A stretch of 11,313 nucleotides of DNA from Syntrophomonadaceae bacterium (GTDB lineage: Bacteria > Bacillota > Syntrophomonadia > Syntrophomonadales > Syntrophomonadaceae). The notes beneath the pieces were generated by a model that worked only from the letters and a program-made list of their open reading frames with translations, was not told where the DNA came from and ran no database searches. Shown one piece after another: positions 1-6,583 of the stretch. The translations under genes and the position numbers were made by a program. The stretch lies in NCBI GenBank assembly GCA_028698695.1, contig JAQVWB010000043.1, forward strand, positions 1 to 11,313, read 5' to 3'. Each line of letters opens with the position of its first letter. Position 1 is the first letter of the stretch.

Positions 1-320
1 GTCCCGCCACAGAGCCCAAATACATAAATAAGGAAATTTATATCTTTATTATACCACTTTTATCTAATCTTTTGAGAGTTTTGCATAATACAAAAATTCC
101 AATATTGTCACTCTGAACGACAATGAAGAGTCTCAGAACCTTCTGCTATGCCTCAGGGTAACATTCATGAAATATACTTTTGATTTATTTAAAATCCTGA
201 TTATGCAAAAACCCCAATCTTTTATGTAATGAAATAAAAGTCAGGCAATGTCTTTCTATTCTTTTTCATCGAGCTGCCTTGCTTTCGACATATTTTGAGG
301 CTGTTACCGAAATCAATATT
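1..320. other. AT-rich non-coding stretch left of the regulator gene
   Basis: I see no credible gene in these 320 bases. The stretch is AT-rich and lies downstream of the 3' end of the minus-strand regulator gene. It contains the hairpin repeat listed separately at 79-210. On the minus strand there is an isolated TATAAT-like hexamer near 49-54, but I find no convincing -35 partner, so I do not call a promoter. No clear intrinsic terminator for the regulator gene is visible between 241 and 320. No tRNA-like or rRNA-like sequence was recognised. Confidence 0.6.
79..210. repeat. MITE-like nested inverted repeat
   Basis: Two structures are nested here. The outer one is an 11-base perfect inverted repeat, TTTTGCATAAT at 79-89 and ATTATGCAAAA at 200-210. 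The inner one is an imperfect hairpin at 107-162 that opens with GTCACTCTGAACG and closes with CCTCAGGGTAAC, so the two ends are degenerate reverse complements. The inner sequence resembles the palindromic family starting GTCATTCTGAGCGAA...GAAGAATCT, which is scattered in intergenic DNA of many bacteria; that comparison is from memory. A direct repeat CAAAAANNCCAAT (91-103 and 205-217) also overlaps or adjoins the outer arms. No open reading frame lies inside, so any mobility would be in trans. Confidence 0.45.
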
Positions 321-1847
321 CTATCTCTTCGTATTGCTCAACTTATTCACATAGGCTCGTAAAGCGGAAGCAATAAATGTGTTGCGGGGATTCTCGTAAG
401 CGTTTTCCTTGATGATGCTTTTCAAAAAATCCCAATAAGATGCTATCATATTTCCCTCGTTCATAAAAAGCGCCACCGGAGGCTGCGATGTTTTTGCAAC
501 AATAGCACCCCGTTCCTCCCTGACATAGACTGAATATCGATTTTCTATCGGCCTCTTTGTCAGGTGAACGTGGTAGTTCTCATATAAATCAAGGTGCTTA
601 ATAACATTATGCAGATGCAGCAAGTATTCGTCCAACGTATAATAAACCGTGCCACCGTCCAGCATATCCGAAAGGGCCATCTTAACTTTTCCAGAGACTA
701 CCTCCTTTGGTTGCGGAAGGACGACAATTTCCGTAACCCGATGGCTGAGCAGCAGCTTCTGAAACTTTTTTATTCTTGTCTTGTGATAATCAAGCATATT
801 AGCATTATACTCTTGCGTCCGGCATAGCATCTGTGAAAAAAGCTCCTCGGGCATCGTCGTCAGAGACAGAGATTCGCTCTTTAAAAGTACGTTGCTCTTC
901 TCCTCTTCAAATTCGGCAAGGGTCGCCAGATAATCTGCCCTATCCTTTGCATTAAAAATGTGCATCAGCGGGCGACACATGGACAAGTATTGCAGGTATT
1001 CCCCTTGGAAAGACGCCACAGCGGTCGGGTTGCGGAACAAGAGGTTCACGGAGTTGGCTGTTTGTTCGCCTACCGAATTGGATACCACAGCTGCGGTGCC
1101 GGGAACTATAAACAAAGAGCGCCTGAAAATACCGTCACGCTTTTTGGGGTAATAATATGGTTCGATGGTTCCTGCCATATAAAGCGGCATCCATTGACTG
1201 ATGGCGCTGAGCATCTCGTCCAAATTGCGGCTGACCGTGTGAATAATTTTTATAGTATGACCCCGGGAGAGCGCTTTTATCATCAAGGCTGCGTATTGTC
1301 GTTTATGTGCAATATCCCCGGTCATCCAGGAAGTTTCTTCATCGCTGAAAAGCAGCAGGGATTGCGGTTTATCCTGTGCAATGATCTCATTTAGTAAATA
1401 AAGGACCGCCAGTCGTTTGCCCTCCACGCCGTAATAAAGAGTCAACTCCTCATTGGGAAAGCTTTCCTCAAAATTTTGGATACCCATAGACGGCATGGAC
1501 TGATCCTTCGTCCCGGAAAGCCCATTTAAATAAATCCCCGGCTCTTGTTTGCTGACCTTTGCCGGCAGCATCCATTGGGCAATAGCATTTACCAGAAGCT
1601 CGGCATCCTCCGGCAGCGTACTTAGCTCCATTATGTCAGCTATCGCTTTTCGCCGGTAGCCGTCATCACATCGACAGGCAAAATACTCGGCCATTTTTTT
1701 TACAACATCCTCATTACGTGGAGGAAGCCTTTTTCCGCTACGCAGACGGCTGATATACGAAGGGTCAAATGACATGTGGCGGGCCAACAAGCTGTTGGAT
1801 GTTTTTGTGAGATTCATCAGAATGTCGAGCTTTTCATAAAAACACAT
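321..1847 (-). CDS. XRE-like helix-turn-helix protein with large unrecognised C-terminal region
   Basis: Predicted cytosolic DNA-binding protein of 508 residues. Residues about 8-57 form an XRE-type helix-turn-helix, with SLLARHMSFDPSYISRLRSG (19-38) carrying the turn and recognition helix. The remaining roughly 430 residues match no domain I can name. They look globular, mixed alpha/beta, without signal peptide or membrane segment, and may form a ligand-sensing or oligomerisation module (inference). The frame is open up to a possible start at 1964, but I chose ATG 1847. It has GGAGG about 9 bases upstream, and the extra 39 codons would run through the candidate promoter and encode an unusual cysteine-rich hydrophobic lead. 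The gene is divergent from the Ig-like exported protein, so autoregulation or control of that gene is plausible. No terminator is evident. The HTH call is firm; the target and signal are unknown. Confidence 0.8.
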   Translation of the reverse strand: MCFYEKLDILMNLTKTSNSLLARHMSFDPSYISRLRSGKRLPPRNEDVVKKMAEYFACRCDDGYRRKAIADIMELSTLPEDAELLVNAIAQWMLPAKVSKQEPGIYLNGLSGTKDQSMPSMGIQNFEESFPNEELTLYYGVEGKRLAVLYLLNEIIAQDKPQSLLLFSDEETSWMTGDIAHKRQYAALMIKALSRGHTIKIIHTVSRNLDEMLSAISQWMPLYMAGTIEPYYYPKKRDGIFRRSLFIVPGTAAVVSNSVGEQTANSVNLLFRNPTAVASFQGEYLQYLSMCRPLMHIFNAKDRADYLATLAEFEEEKSNVLLKSESLSLTTMPEELFSQMLCRTQEYNANMLDYHKTRIKKFQKLLLSHRVTEIVVLPQPKEVVSGKVKMALSDMLDGGTVYYTLDEYLLHLHNVIKHLDLYENYHVHLTKRPIENRYSVYVREERGAIVAKTSQPPVALFMNEGNMIASYWDFLKSIIKENAYENPRNTFIASALRAYVNKLSNTKR

Positions 1848-1881
1848 GTCCGCGCGTCCTCCAATTTTCACATACTTTCTG

Positions 1882-1919
1882 ATATTGTATAATATAAGTC
1901 GACAACAGAACAATATAAG
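1882..1919. promoter_or_regulatory. Possible operator: direct repeat two helical turns apart plus small palindrome
   Basis: AATATAAG occurs twice, at 1891-1898 and 1912-1919, a period of 21 bases or two helical turns. The first copy overlaps a palindrome, ATATT-GTAT-AATAT, at 1882-1895, and GTCGAC lies between the copies. On the minus strand a weak sigma-A-like pair, TTGTTC with TACAAT and an 18-base spacer, overlaps the same bases. This lies between the divergent regulator and Ig-like genes, the usual place for binding sites of an autoregulating HTH protein. The bases are AT-rich, so such repeats can arise by chance. Confidence 0.25.
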
Positions 1920-1921
1920 CG

Positions 1922-1936
1922 GCATGTTTTGTGCCA
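1922..1936 (-). promoter_or_regulatory. Candidate sigma-54 (-24/-12) promoter for the HTH regulator
   Basis: Read on the minus strand, this is TGGCAC, five bases (AAAAC), then ATGC. The sigma-54 consensus is TGGCAC-N5-TTGC, so it matches 9 of 10 defined bases and keeps the essential GG and GC at the right spacing. A start about 12 bases downstream, near 1910, would give a leader of roughly 60 bases before the ATG at 1847. rpoN itself lies in this window. One such near-match is expected by chance somewhere in a window this size, so its position and orientation are what make it notable. No enhancer-binding protein gene is in view. Confidence 0.35.
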
Positions 1937-2099
1937 TTTTTTTGTCATTGACAAATTCCCGCAATTGCTGCTTCCAAACATGCTTTTTTTGTATACTTAA
2001 ATTATGGGGATTTGTGTTCGATTTCAGTAAAAATCAGCATTATTAAAAGCGGACACGATATCATAATCAGTTGTGAATATAAAGGAGGAACGCGGGATT

Positions 2100-2972
2100 A
2101 TGAATATTAAAATAATCAATTTAGGAAAAGCTCTTCTCTGCTTCATTTTAACCATTGGGCTGGTGCTAAGCGTGGCCAGCTCTTCTCCGGTCTACGCTGC
2201 CAAACTAAGCACACAGCCTACTTTGTCTTTATCTGTAGGTGAAGTTGGGTTCATTCTTGTACGGGGTCTTCCTAATACTGGTTTTCCGGATTACAAATCT
2301 TCAAAACCGTCAGTTGCTACGGTGGATACAGATCAATATAACGCTCACTCATTTCGTATTGAAGCGTTAAGTAAAGGGGTTACAATAATTAAGTTCACAG
2401 TAATCGATGATCTAAGCGGTGAGAAGGACACGACAGAATGTGTGGTTACAGTAACAGGAGCAACCGCGCCTATGGAACCAATACCGGATCCTGTGGTGGA
2501 AACGCCTGATGAACCCGAGGCTGAAGTGATTACAGATGTTCAGGAGATTGAGGAAGAGATAATCTATATACACTCAATTACCCTTGAACCTACATATATT
2601 TTCCTAAACGAAGGAGAGCACAAGCAACTCAAAGTAACGTTTTACCCGCTTGGGGCAACTGGCGGTGAATATATTATCGAGTCTATCGAACCTGCAATAG
2701 CAATGGTTTGGGAAAGTGGCAAGGTGCTGGGAGTAAAAGCAGGATATACCGAAATCATAGCGCAGCCACTTGACCTTTACATTAATGGCAAGCGTGTCGC
2801 CAGTTATAGTCAGTTTTATGCACCCAACATGGCTAGGGTCTTCGTGATAGGGGATGATAAGGTAGAAACAGCGAGCGTACTTCTGGATACTTTGTGGGTC
2901 AAAACCAAAGAGTTCATAATAGGAGAGTCTTTTAAAGTGAACACGCCTACAGGTGGAGGAACGCGGGGATAA
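2100..2972 (+). CDS. Exported two-domain Ig-like (Big_2-type) protein
   Basis: Exported protein of 290 residues. An N-terminal signal peptide has a basic start, a hydrophobic core at about 11-25, and a likely signal peptidase I site after residue 33 or 34 (VYAA). Residues about 38-120 resemble a bacterial Ig-like group 2 domain, with SSKPSVATVD as the recognisable strand motif. Residues 121-156 are a proline- and acid-rich linker. A second Big-like domain follows at about 157-250, starting IHSITLEP. I see no sortase motif, S-layer domain or membrane anchor, so it may be secreted or held by partners. ATG 2100 has AGGAGG 11 bases upstream; an in-frame GTG at 2073 has no ribosome site. The last residues (GGGTRG) are encoded by a copy of this gene's own leader, so the natural C-terminus may have been altered. 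The ligand is unknown; such domains usually serve adhesion or surface assembly. Confidence 0.75.
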   Translation: MNIKIINLGKALLCFILTIGLVLSVASSSPVYAAKLSTQPTLSLSVGEVGFILVRGLPNTGFPDYKSSKPSVATVDTDQYNAHSFRIEALSKGVTIIKFTVIDDLSGEKDTTECVVTVTGATAPMEPIPDPVVETPDEPEAEVITDVQEIEEEIIYIHSITLEPTYIFLNEGEHKQLKVTFYPLGATGGEYIIESIEPAIAMVWESGKVLGVKAGYTEIIAQPLDLYINGKRVASYSQFYAPNMARVFVIGDDKVETASVLLDTLWVKTKEFIIGESFKVNTPTGGGTRG

Positions 2973-3010
2973 TGGAGATGAATATGAAAATAAACCCTCT
3001 GCTCCAATAG
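2955..3010 (+). other. Second copy of the Ig-gene leader with a dead-end mini-ORF
   Basis: GGAGGAACGCGGGGAT at 2955-2970 nearly repeats GGAGGAACGCGGGAT at 2084-2098, the ribosome site and leader of the Ig-like gene. After it comes ATGAATATGAAAATA (2978-2992), which resembles that gene's own start, ATGAATATTAAAATA (2100-2114). The new frame ends at TAG 3008-3010 after only ten codons (MNMKINPLLQ); an alternative ATG at 2972 overlaps the Ig gene's TAA stop and gives twelve codons. It looks like the relic of a second gene start, left by duplication followed by deletion. A translated leader peptide for the next gene is a less likely reading. Confidence 0.4.
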
Positions 3011-3076
3011 GAAATAAGAGTTTAACAAGTCCCATATATTAACATGCGGGCCTGATATTTTTAGGGAGGTAATGAC

Positions 3077-4012
3077 ATGTTTAAAAAGTTTTTTATTTCA
3101 GTTATTATGTTGACGATTTGCCTGGCAGTTGCATTGCCAACTGTTACTCAGGCGGCAGACATTAAGGTAGTCATTGACAGCAAGGCACTTGTCTTTACCG
3201 ATCAGAAGCCCTTTATCGACTCTAACAGCCGGACTATGGTTCCGGTGCGCGCCCCGATGGAAGCTATCGGATGTACCGTAGATTGGGACGCCGACAAAAG
3301 ACAGGCAATTATCACTAAAGGAGACACTACTGCCGTATTTACTATCAACTCAAAAACCTACACCGTAAACGGGCAGAACAAAACCATGGATACTCAGGCA
3401 GTAATTGTAAACAGTAGAACCGCGTTTCCGATAAGGTTTGCTGCCGAAGCTATGGGTGCAACCGTAGGATGGGACGCTGCAACTTATTCGGTGATAATCA
3501 CTACGGGTCCGGCATCTACTGACGAATTTATCATGGGAGATAAGAAGTTGCGCTATGAGGGTGAAAAGAAGGACGACGTGTTTCATGGTAAAGGTTCCTT
3601 GTATTTAGGTACGGAAAAGATTTATGAAGGAGAGTTTGTAAAGGGTTTGATAGAAGGACAAGGTAAGCTTTATGCCGACGGCCAAGTGAAATATGAGGGA
3701 ATGTTTAAAGACAACCAAGCTCTGGGGAAAGGTATCCTTTACAGTAAGGCCGGCAAGAAAATGTTTGATGGGACCATTACCGAAAATGACGGCGAGAATT
3801 ATAAAGGAAACGGCCTCCTTTTTAACGATCAGGAAGAACCGGCTTATCTTGGAGATATCATAGTAAAAAATGGTGTGTTGGAATTTGCTGACACAGGGAA
3901 GATACTATATCCTACCGGTGAAGTATTATACGATGGAGAACTTAAAGATGGCATGCCGGCAGGAAATGGGACTTACTATGATCCGGAAGGTAAAGTATTG
4001 ATGAGTAATTAG
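3077..4012 (+). CDS. Exported copper-amine-oxidase-N / MORN-repeat protein
   Basis: Exported protein of 311 residues. The signal peptide covers residues 1-26 or 1-27, ending in TQAA. Residues about 29-142 form a copper amine oxidase N-terminal-like module. It is visible as two half-repeats with RTMVPVRAPMEAIGCTVDWD (52-71) and RTAFPIRFAAEAMGATVGWD (114-133). In Firmicutes this module is a stalk or cell-surface domain and does not indicate oxidase activity. Residues about 159-307 contain roughly six MORN/YwqK-type repeats that begin YEG, YEG, YEG, FDG, YLG and YDG at residues 160, 183, 206, 230, 257 and 285, with a 23-28 residue period. ATG 3077 has GGGAGG seven bases upstream. It follows the Ig-like gene by about 100 bases in the same direction and ends at a strong terminator, so the two may be co-transcribed. 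A surface scaffold or binding role is inferred; no catalytic site is seen. Confidence 0.8.
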   Translation: MFKKFFISVIMLTICLAVALPTVTQAADIKVVIDSKALVFTDQKPFIDSNSRTMVPVRAPMEAIGCTVDWDADKRQAIITKGDTTAVFTINSKTYTVNGQNKTMDTQAVIVNSRTAFPIRFAAEAMGATVGWDAATYSVIITTGPASTDEFIMGDKKLRYEGEKKDDVFHGKGSLYLGTEKIYEGEFVKGLIEGQGKLYADGQVKYEGMFKDNQALGKGILYSKAGKKMFDGTITENDGENYKGNGLLFNDQEEPAYLGDIIVKNGVLEFADTGKILYPTGEVLYDGELKDGMPAGNGTYYDPEGKVLMSN

Positions 4013-4018
4013 CAAGCC

Positions 4019-4058
4019 GAAAGCCAGTCGCAATTTGATGACTGGCTTTCATTTTTTC
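4019..4058 (+). terminator. Intrinsic terminator after the MORN gene
   Basis: A perfect 11-base stem, GAAAGCCAGTC (4019-4029) with GACTGGCTTTC (4040-4050), closes a 10-base loop and is followed by six T residues at 4052-4057. It begins seven bases after the stop codon of the MORN-repeat gene. On the opposite strand the stem lacks a T tract, so it is unlikely to terminate rpoN transcripts efficiently. Confidence 0.9.
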
Positions 4059-4186
4059 TGTTGCCCCCGTACCGCTTACCCCCTCGGTTCAGACTCTCCT
4101 TCTGCAGGAGGACAATCCAACCAGTAGAAGATCGGAGCTAGGATAAGCTTAACTATAACCCTCTAATATAAATAATATGTTCAAAC

Positions 4187-5560
4187 TTAATAGCGGCGGC
4201 GGGACATGGTGGCGGCAATGCCTAATTCCTGACGGTACTTGGCCACGGTGCGGCGGGAAATGCGGATTCCTTTGGACTGTATTAATTTTGCAATAGCCTC
4301 ATCACTTAAAGGATGTATCGGGTCTTCTGAAGCTACTATTTCTTCGAGTATATGTTTGATACTGCGGGCCGATACTTTTTCTTCCCCGCCGTAAGCATGT
4401 ACACCGGTACTGAAAAAATATTTTAATTCAAACAATCCCTGCGGAGTCTGCATATACTTATTATTGGTAGCCCGACTTACCGTTGACTCATGCACGTCAA
4501 CTATCTCTGCTATCTCACGCAGCGTAAGCGGTTTCATACAGGCTACTCCGTTATCAAGAAACTCCTTTTGAAACTCAACTATGGCATTGGCAACCTTATA
4601 CAGAGTCATCCGCCGTTGTTCGATACTGCGAATCAGCCATACTGCCGAACCCATCTTATCCTCTAAATACTTACGGGCCTCAGCATCAAAAGCATTCGGC
4701 TGACGCAAATACTTCTGATAAGTCCGATTAATAATTAAACGCGGAAACTGGCTGTCATTAACTACTACTACATATTCACCATCAATTTTTTCTACCAGAA
4801 TATCCGGGACTATATACTTTATCTCCTGATCATTTCCATACTGCAGACCTGGTTTAGGGTCCAGAGTTCGAATCAGGTCACATATATCCTGCACCTGTTG
4901 CACGGGGATACCCAGAGATGCCGCTATTTTATTCATTCTTCCGTGGGCAATATCCTGCAGATGCTCGCGGATAATCTGCTCAATCAACTGTTCATCTTTG
5001 CCATAATGGTGCAGCTGAATCAGCAGACACTCTTCCAGATCCCGTGCACCTACTCCGTGAGGATGAAACGATTGAATCATTTTTACGGTTTGCTCTATCG
5101 CAACAAAGGTGACCTGCAATTTGGAAGCAACTTCATCTATATCTATTACCAGATAACCATATTCATCAATACTGCCCAGCAAATACTCGCCGATACGAAA
5201 CTGGTCAGGATCAGTTACCGTCATTCTTAACTGAAACTCCAAATGTTCATAAAGACTGGGACGACGCGCAACAAAGTTTTCAAAAGTTATTTCTTCTTCT
5301 TTCTCGATTGGGCCGTTACCCCGGTCATGCAGGTATTCCATCCACTGGTCCAATTGGTTGTCTCCGGTTTCCTTTTCGGAATGCTCTTCGTTGCTTTCCT
5401 CCTCCTTTTCTTCCAGAAAAGGATTTTCCTGCATTTCATTTTGTATATATTCACCCAGCTCCAGCGTTGACATTTGCAAAACCGCAATTGCCTGGCGCAA
5501 TTCCGGGGTCATTATCAGTTTCTGCTGTTGTTCAAGAAAAACATCGTGTGTAAGTTTCAT
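4187..5560 (-). CDS. rpoN: RNA polymerase sigma-54 factor
   Basis: Sigma-54 (RpoN/SigL) directs RNA polymerase to -24/-12 promoters and needs ATP-driven enhancer-binding proteins to open them. The 457-residue product has the full layout. Region I at about 1-50 is glutamine-rich (QQQKLIMTPELRQAI...). An acidic region II at about 50-95 follows, then the core-binding region. A helix-turn-helix near 345-370 includes LREIAEIVDVHESTVSR. The RpoN box SRRTVAKYRQ lies at 435-444; the usual form is ARRTVAKYRE, so it differs conservatively at its two ends. I chose ATG 5560, with GAGG six bases upstream; an in-frame GTG at 5572 lies inside that ribosome site. It follows whiA with a 73-base gap and is the last gene of the minus-strand series. 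In many clostridia cggR-gap glycolytic genes come next, but here convergent accessory genes do. Confidence 0.97.
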   Translation of the reverse strand: MKLTHDVFLEQQQKLIMTPELRQAIAVLQMSTLELGEYIQNEMQENPFLEEKEEESNEEHSEKETGDNQLDQWMEYLHDRGNGPIEKEEEITFENFVARRPSLYEHLEFQLRMTVTDPDQFRIGEYLLGSIDEYGYLVIDIDEVASKLQVTFVAIEQTVKMIQSFHPHGVGARDLEECLLIQLHHYGKDEQLIEQIIREHLQDIAHGRMNKIAASLGIPVQQVQDICDLIRTLDPKPGLQYGNDQEIKYIVPDILVEKIDGEYVVVVNDSQFPRLIINRTYQKYLRQPNAFDAEARKYLEDKMGSAVWLIRSIEQRRMTLYKVANAIVEFQKEFLDNGVACMKPLTLREIAEIVDVHESTVSRATNNKYMQTPQGLFELKYFFSTGVHAYGGEEKVSARSIKHILEEIVASEDPIHPLSDEAIAKLIQSKGIRISRRTVAKYRQELGIAATMSRRRY

Positions 5561-5633
5561 GCCTATCCTCACAGCTTCATTATTTCATACCCTGGCTCAT
5601 ATTTTATTCGTCATTCCTGATTGATTTCCTGCA

Positions 5634-6569
5634 TTAAAATTCTTCCAGCAAGGTATCTGCCAATTCTTCCAGGCGGTGCATTCGATGAGCAGCTCCCGAT
5701 TTACTCAATGGGGGATTTAGCATTTCGCCCAGTTCCTTCAGGGGGGAGTCCGGATATTCAACCCGAAGTTGGGCCAGATCACGCAGATGCGGAGGAAAAT
5801 ATTCCCATCCCCGCCTGGCAACGATTCTCTCGATCAATTCAATCTGGCGTACCGAGGCATCTATAGTTTTAGCCAGATTGGCCGTTTCACAATTAACCTG
5901 ACGATTAACGCTATTACGCATGGATTTAATAATACGTACGTTTTCAAAATCCAACAGGGCTATATTGGCTCCTATGGTAAGTAAGAAATCAGCAATCTTA
6001 TCACTTTCTTTCAGATAAAGCACCTGAGTGTTTTTACGCTCCACCTGCCTGGCTTCCAAATCCAGCTTGCTCATTATTCTCATCAATTCTAACGCCATGC
6101 CTGGGTCAGGAAGGATAAGTTCCAAATGGTATTCTCCTTCCGGACGATTTATAGACCCGCTGCTCAGGAAAGCTCCCCTTAGAAAGGCTCGTTTGCAGCA
6201 GGTTCTGGCCAGCAATTTCCAACGAGCCTGACGCCCTATCACTCCATTTTCCCCGGTTAGTTGCAAATTGGACAACACATTTTCTTTTCCGGGCATAATT
6301 ACGGATTTTACCAGATAAACCCTGGTTTTACGAAAGCGTTTACGCTGCTCCATACTGACTGCCGGCTGTAAACCCAATTCCTCTTTAATTAATAGAAATA
6401 CTTTTCTCGCTGTAGCCGCACTATCCAGCTCAACTTGCAAAATAGTCTCTTCTGCCCTGATTATGGAGCCATTTAATAACAATAATGCCGCCAGTTCAGC
6501 CCGGCGACAACATGTTTTAGCAGGCATGATGCGGGCCAGCTCAGCACGTACATCAGTAGAAAAACTCAT
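5634..6569 (-). CDS. whiA: WhiA-family DNA-binding regulator
   Basis: WhiA is a conserved Gram-positive DNA-binding protein tied to sporulation in Streptomyces and to cell division and chromosome segregation in Bacillus. The 311-residue product has normal length for the family. The N-terminus has the signature MSFSTDVRAELARI with a following CCRRAELAALLLLNGSI at 20-36. The middle (about 80-200) corresponds to the LAGLIDADG-like domain without nuclease function. The C-terminal helix-turn-helix near 270-303 includes SPLKELGEMLNPPLSKSGAA. The ATG at 6569 follows the yvcK stop by 14 bases, with a GGGGAAGG ribosome site close to the start. It is co-oriented and tightly spaced with yvcK and rapZ, the standard order in Firmicutes. 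Confidence 0.97.
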   Translation of the reverse strand: MSFSTDVRAELARIMPAKTCCRRAELAALLLLNGSIIRAEETILQVELDSAATARKVFLLIKEELGLQPAVSMEQRKRFRKTRVYLVKSVIMPGKENVLSNLQLTGENGVIGRQARWKLLARTCCKRAFLRGAFLSSGSINRPEGEYHLELILPDPGMALELMRIMSKLDLEARQVERKNTQVLYLKESDKIADFLLTIGANIALLDFENVRIIKSMRNSVNRQVNCETANLAKTIDASVRQIELIERIVARRGWEYFPPHLRDLAQLRVEYPDSPLKELGEMLNPPLSKSGAAHRMHRLEELADTLLEEF

Positions 6570-6583
6570 AATACCTTCCCCGT

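Noticed and set aside
1948..1953. TTGACA on the plus strand as a -35 for the Ig-like gene
   Set aside because: At 16-18 base spacing there is no acceptable -10; the nearest candidate, TATACT at 1992-1997, is too far away.
1848..1964. Longer N-terminus for the HTH regulator from 1964
   Set aside because: The ATG at 1847 has a good GGAGG site, while the extension crosses the candidate promoter and has no family-like sequence.
2604..3035. Minus-strand open frames of 143 and 70 codons opposite the Ig-like gene
   Set aside because: They oppose a plus-strand gene with a signal peptide, ribosome site and recognisable domains, have no good ribosome site and resemble no family I know.
4096..4110. 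CTCCT-TCTGC-AGGAG inverted repeat as an rpoN terminator
   Set aside because: The stem is only five bases and has no T tract on the minus strand.
5243..5624. Plus-strand open frames of 75-88 codons opposite the rpoN 5' region
   Set aside because: They are antisense to a clear sigma-54 coding sequence and lack ribosome sites and recognisable domains.
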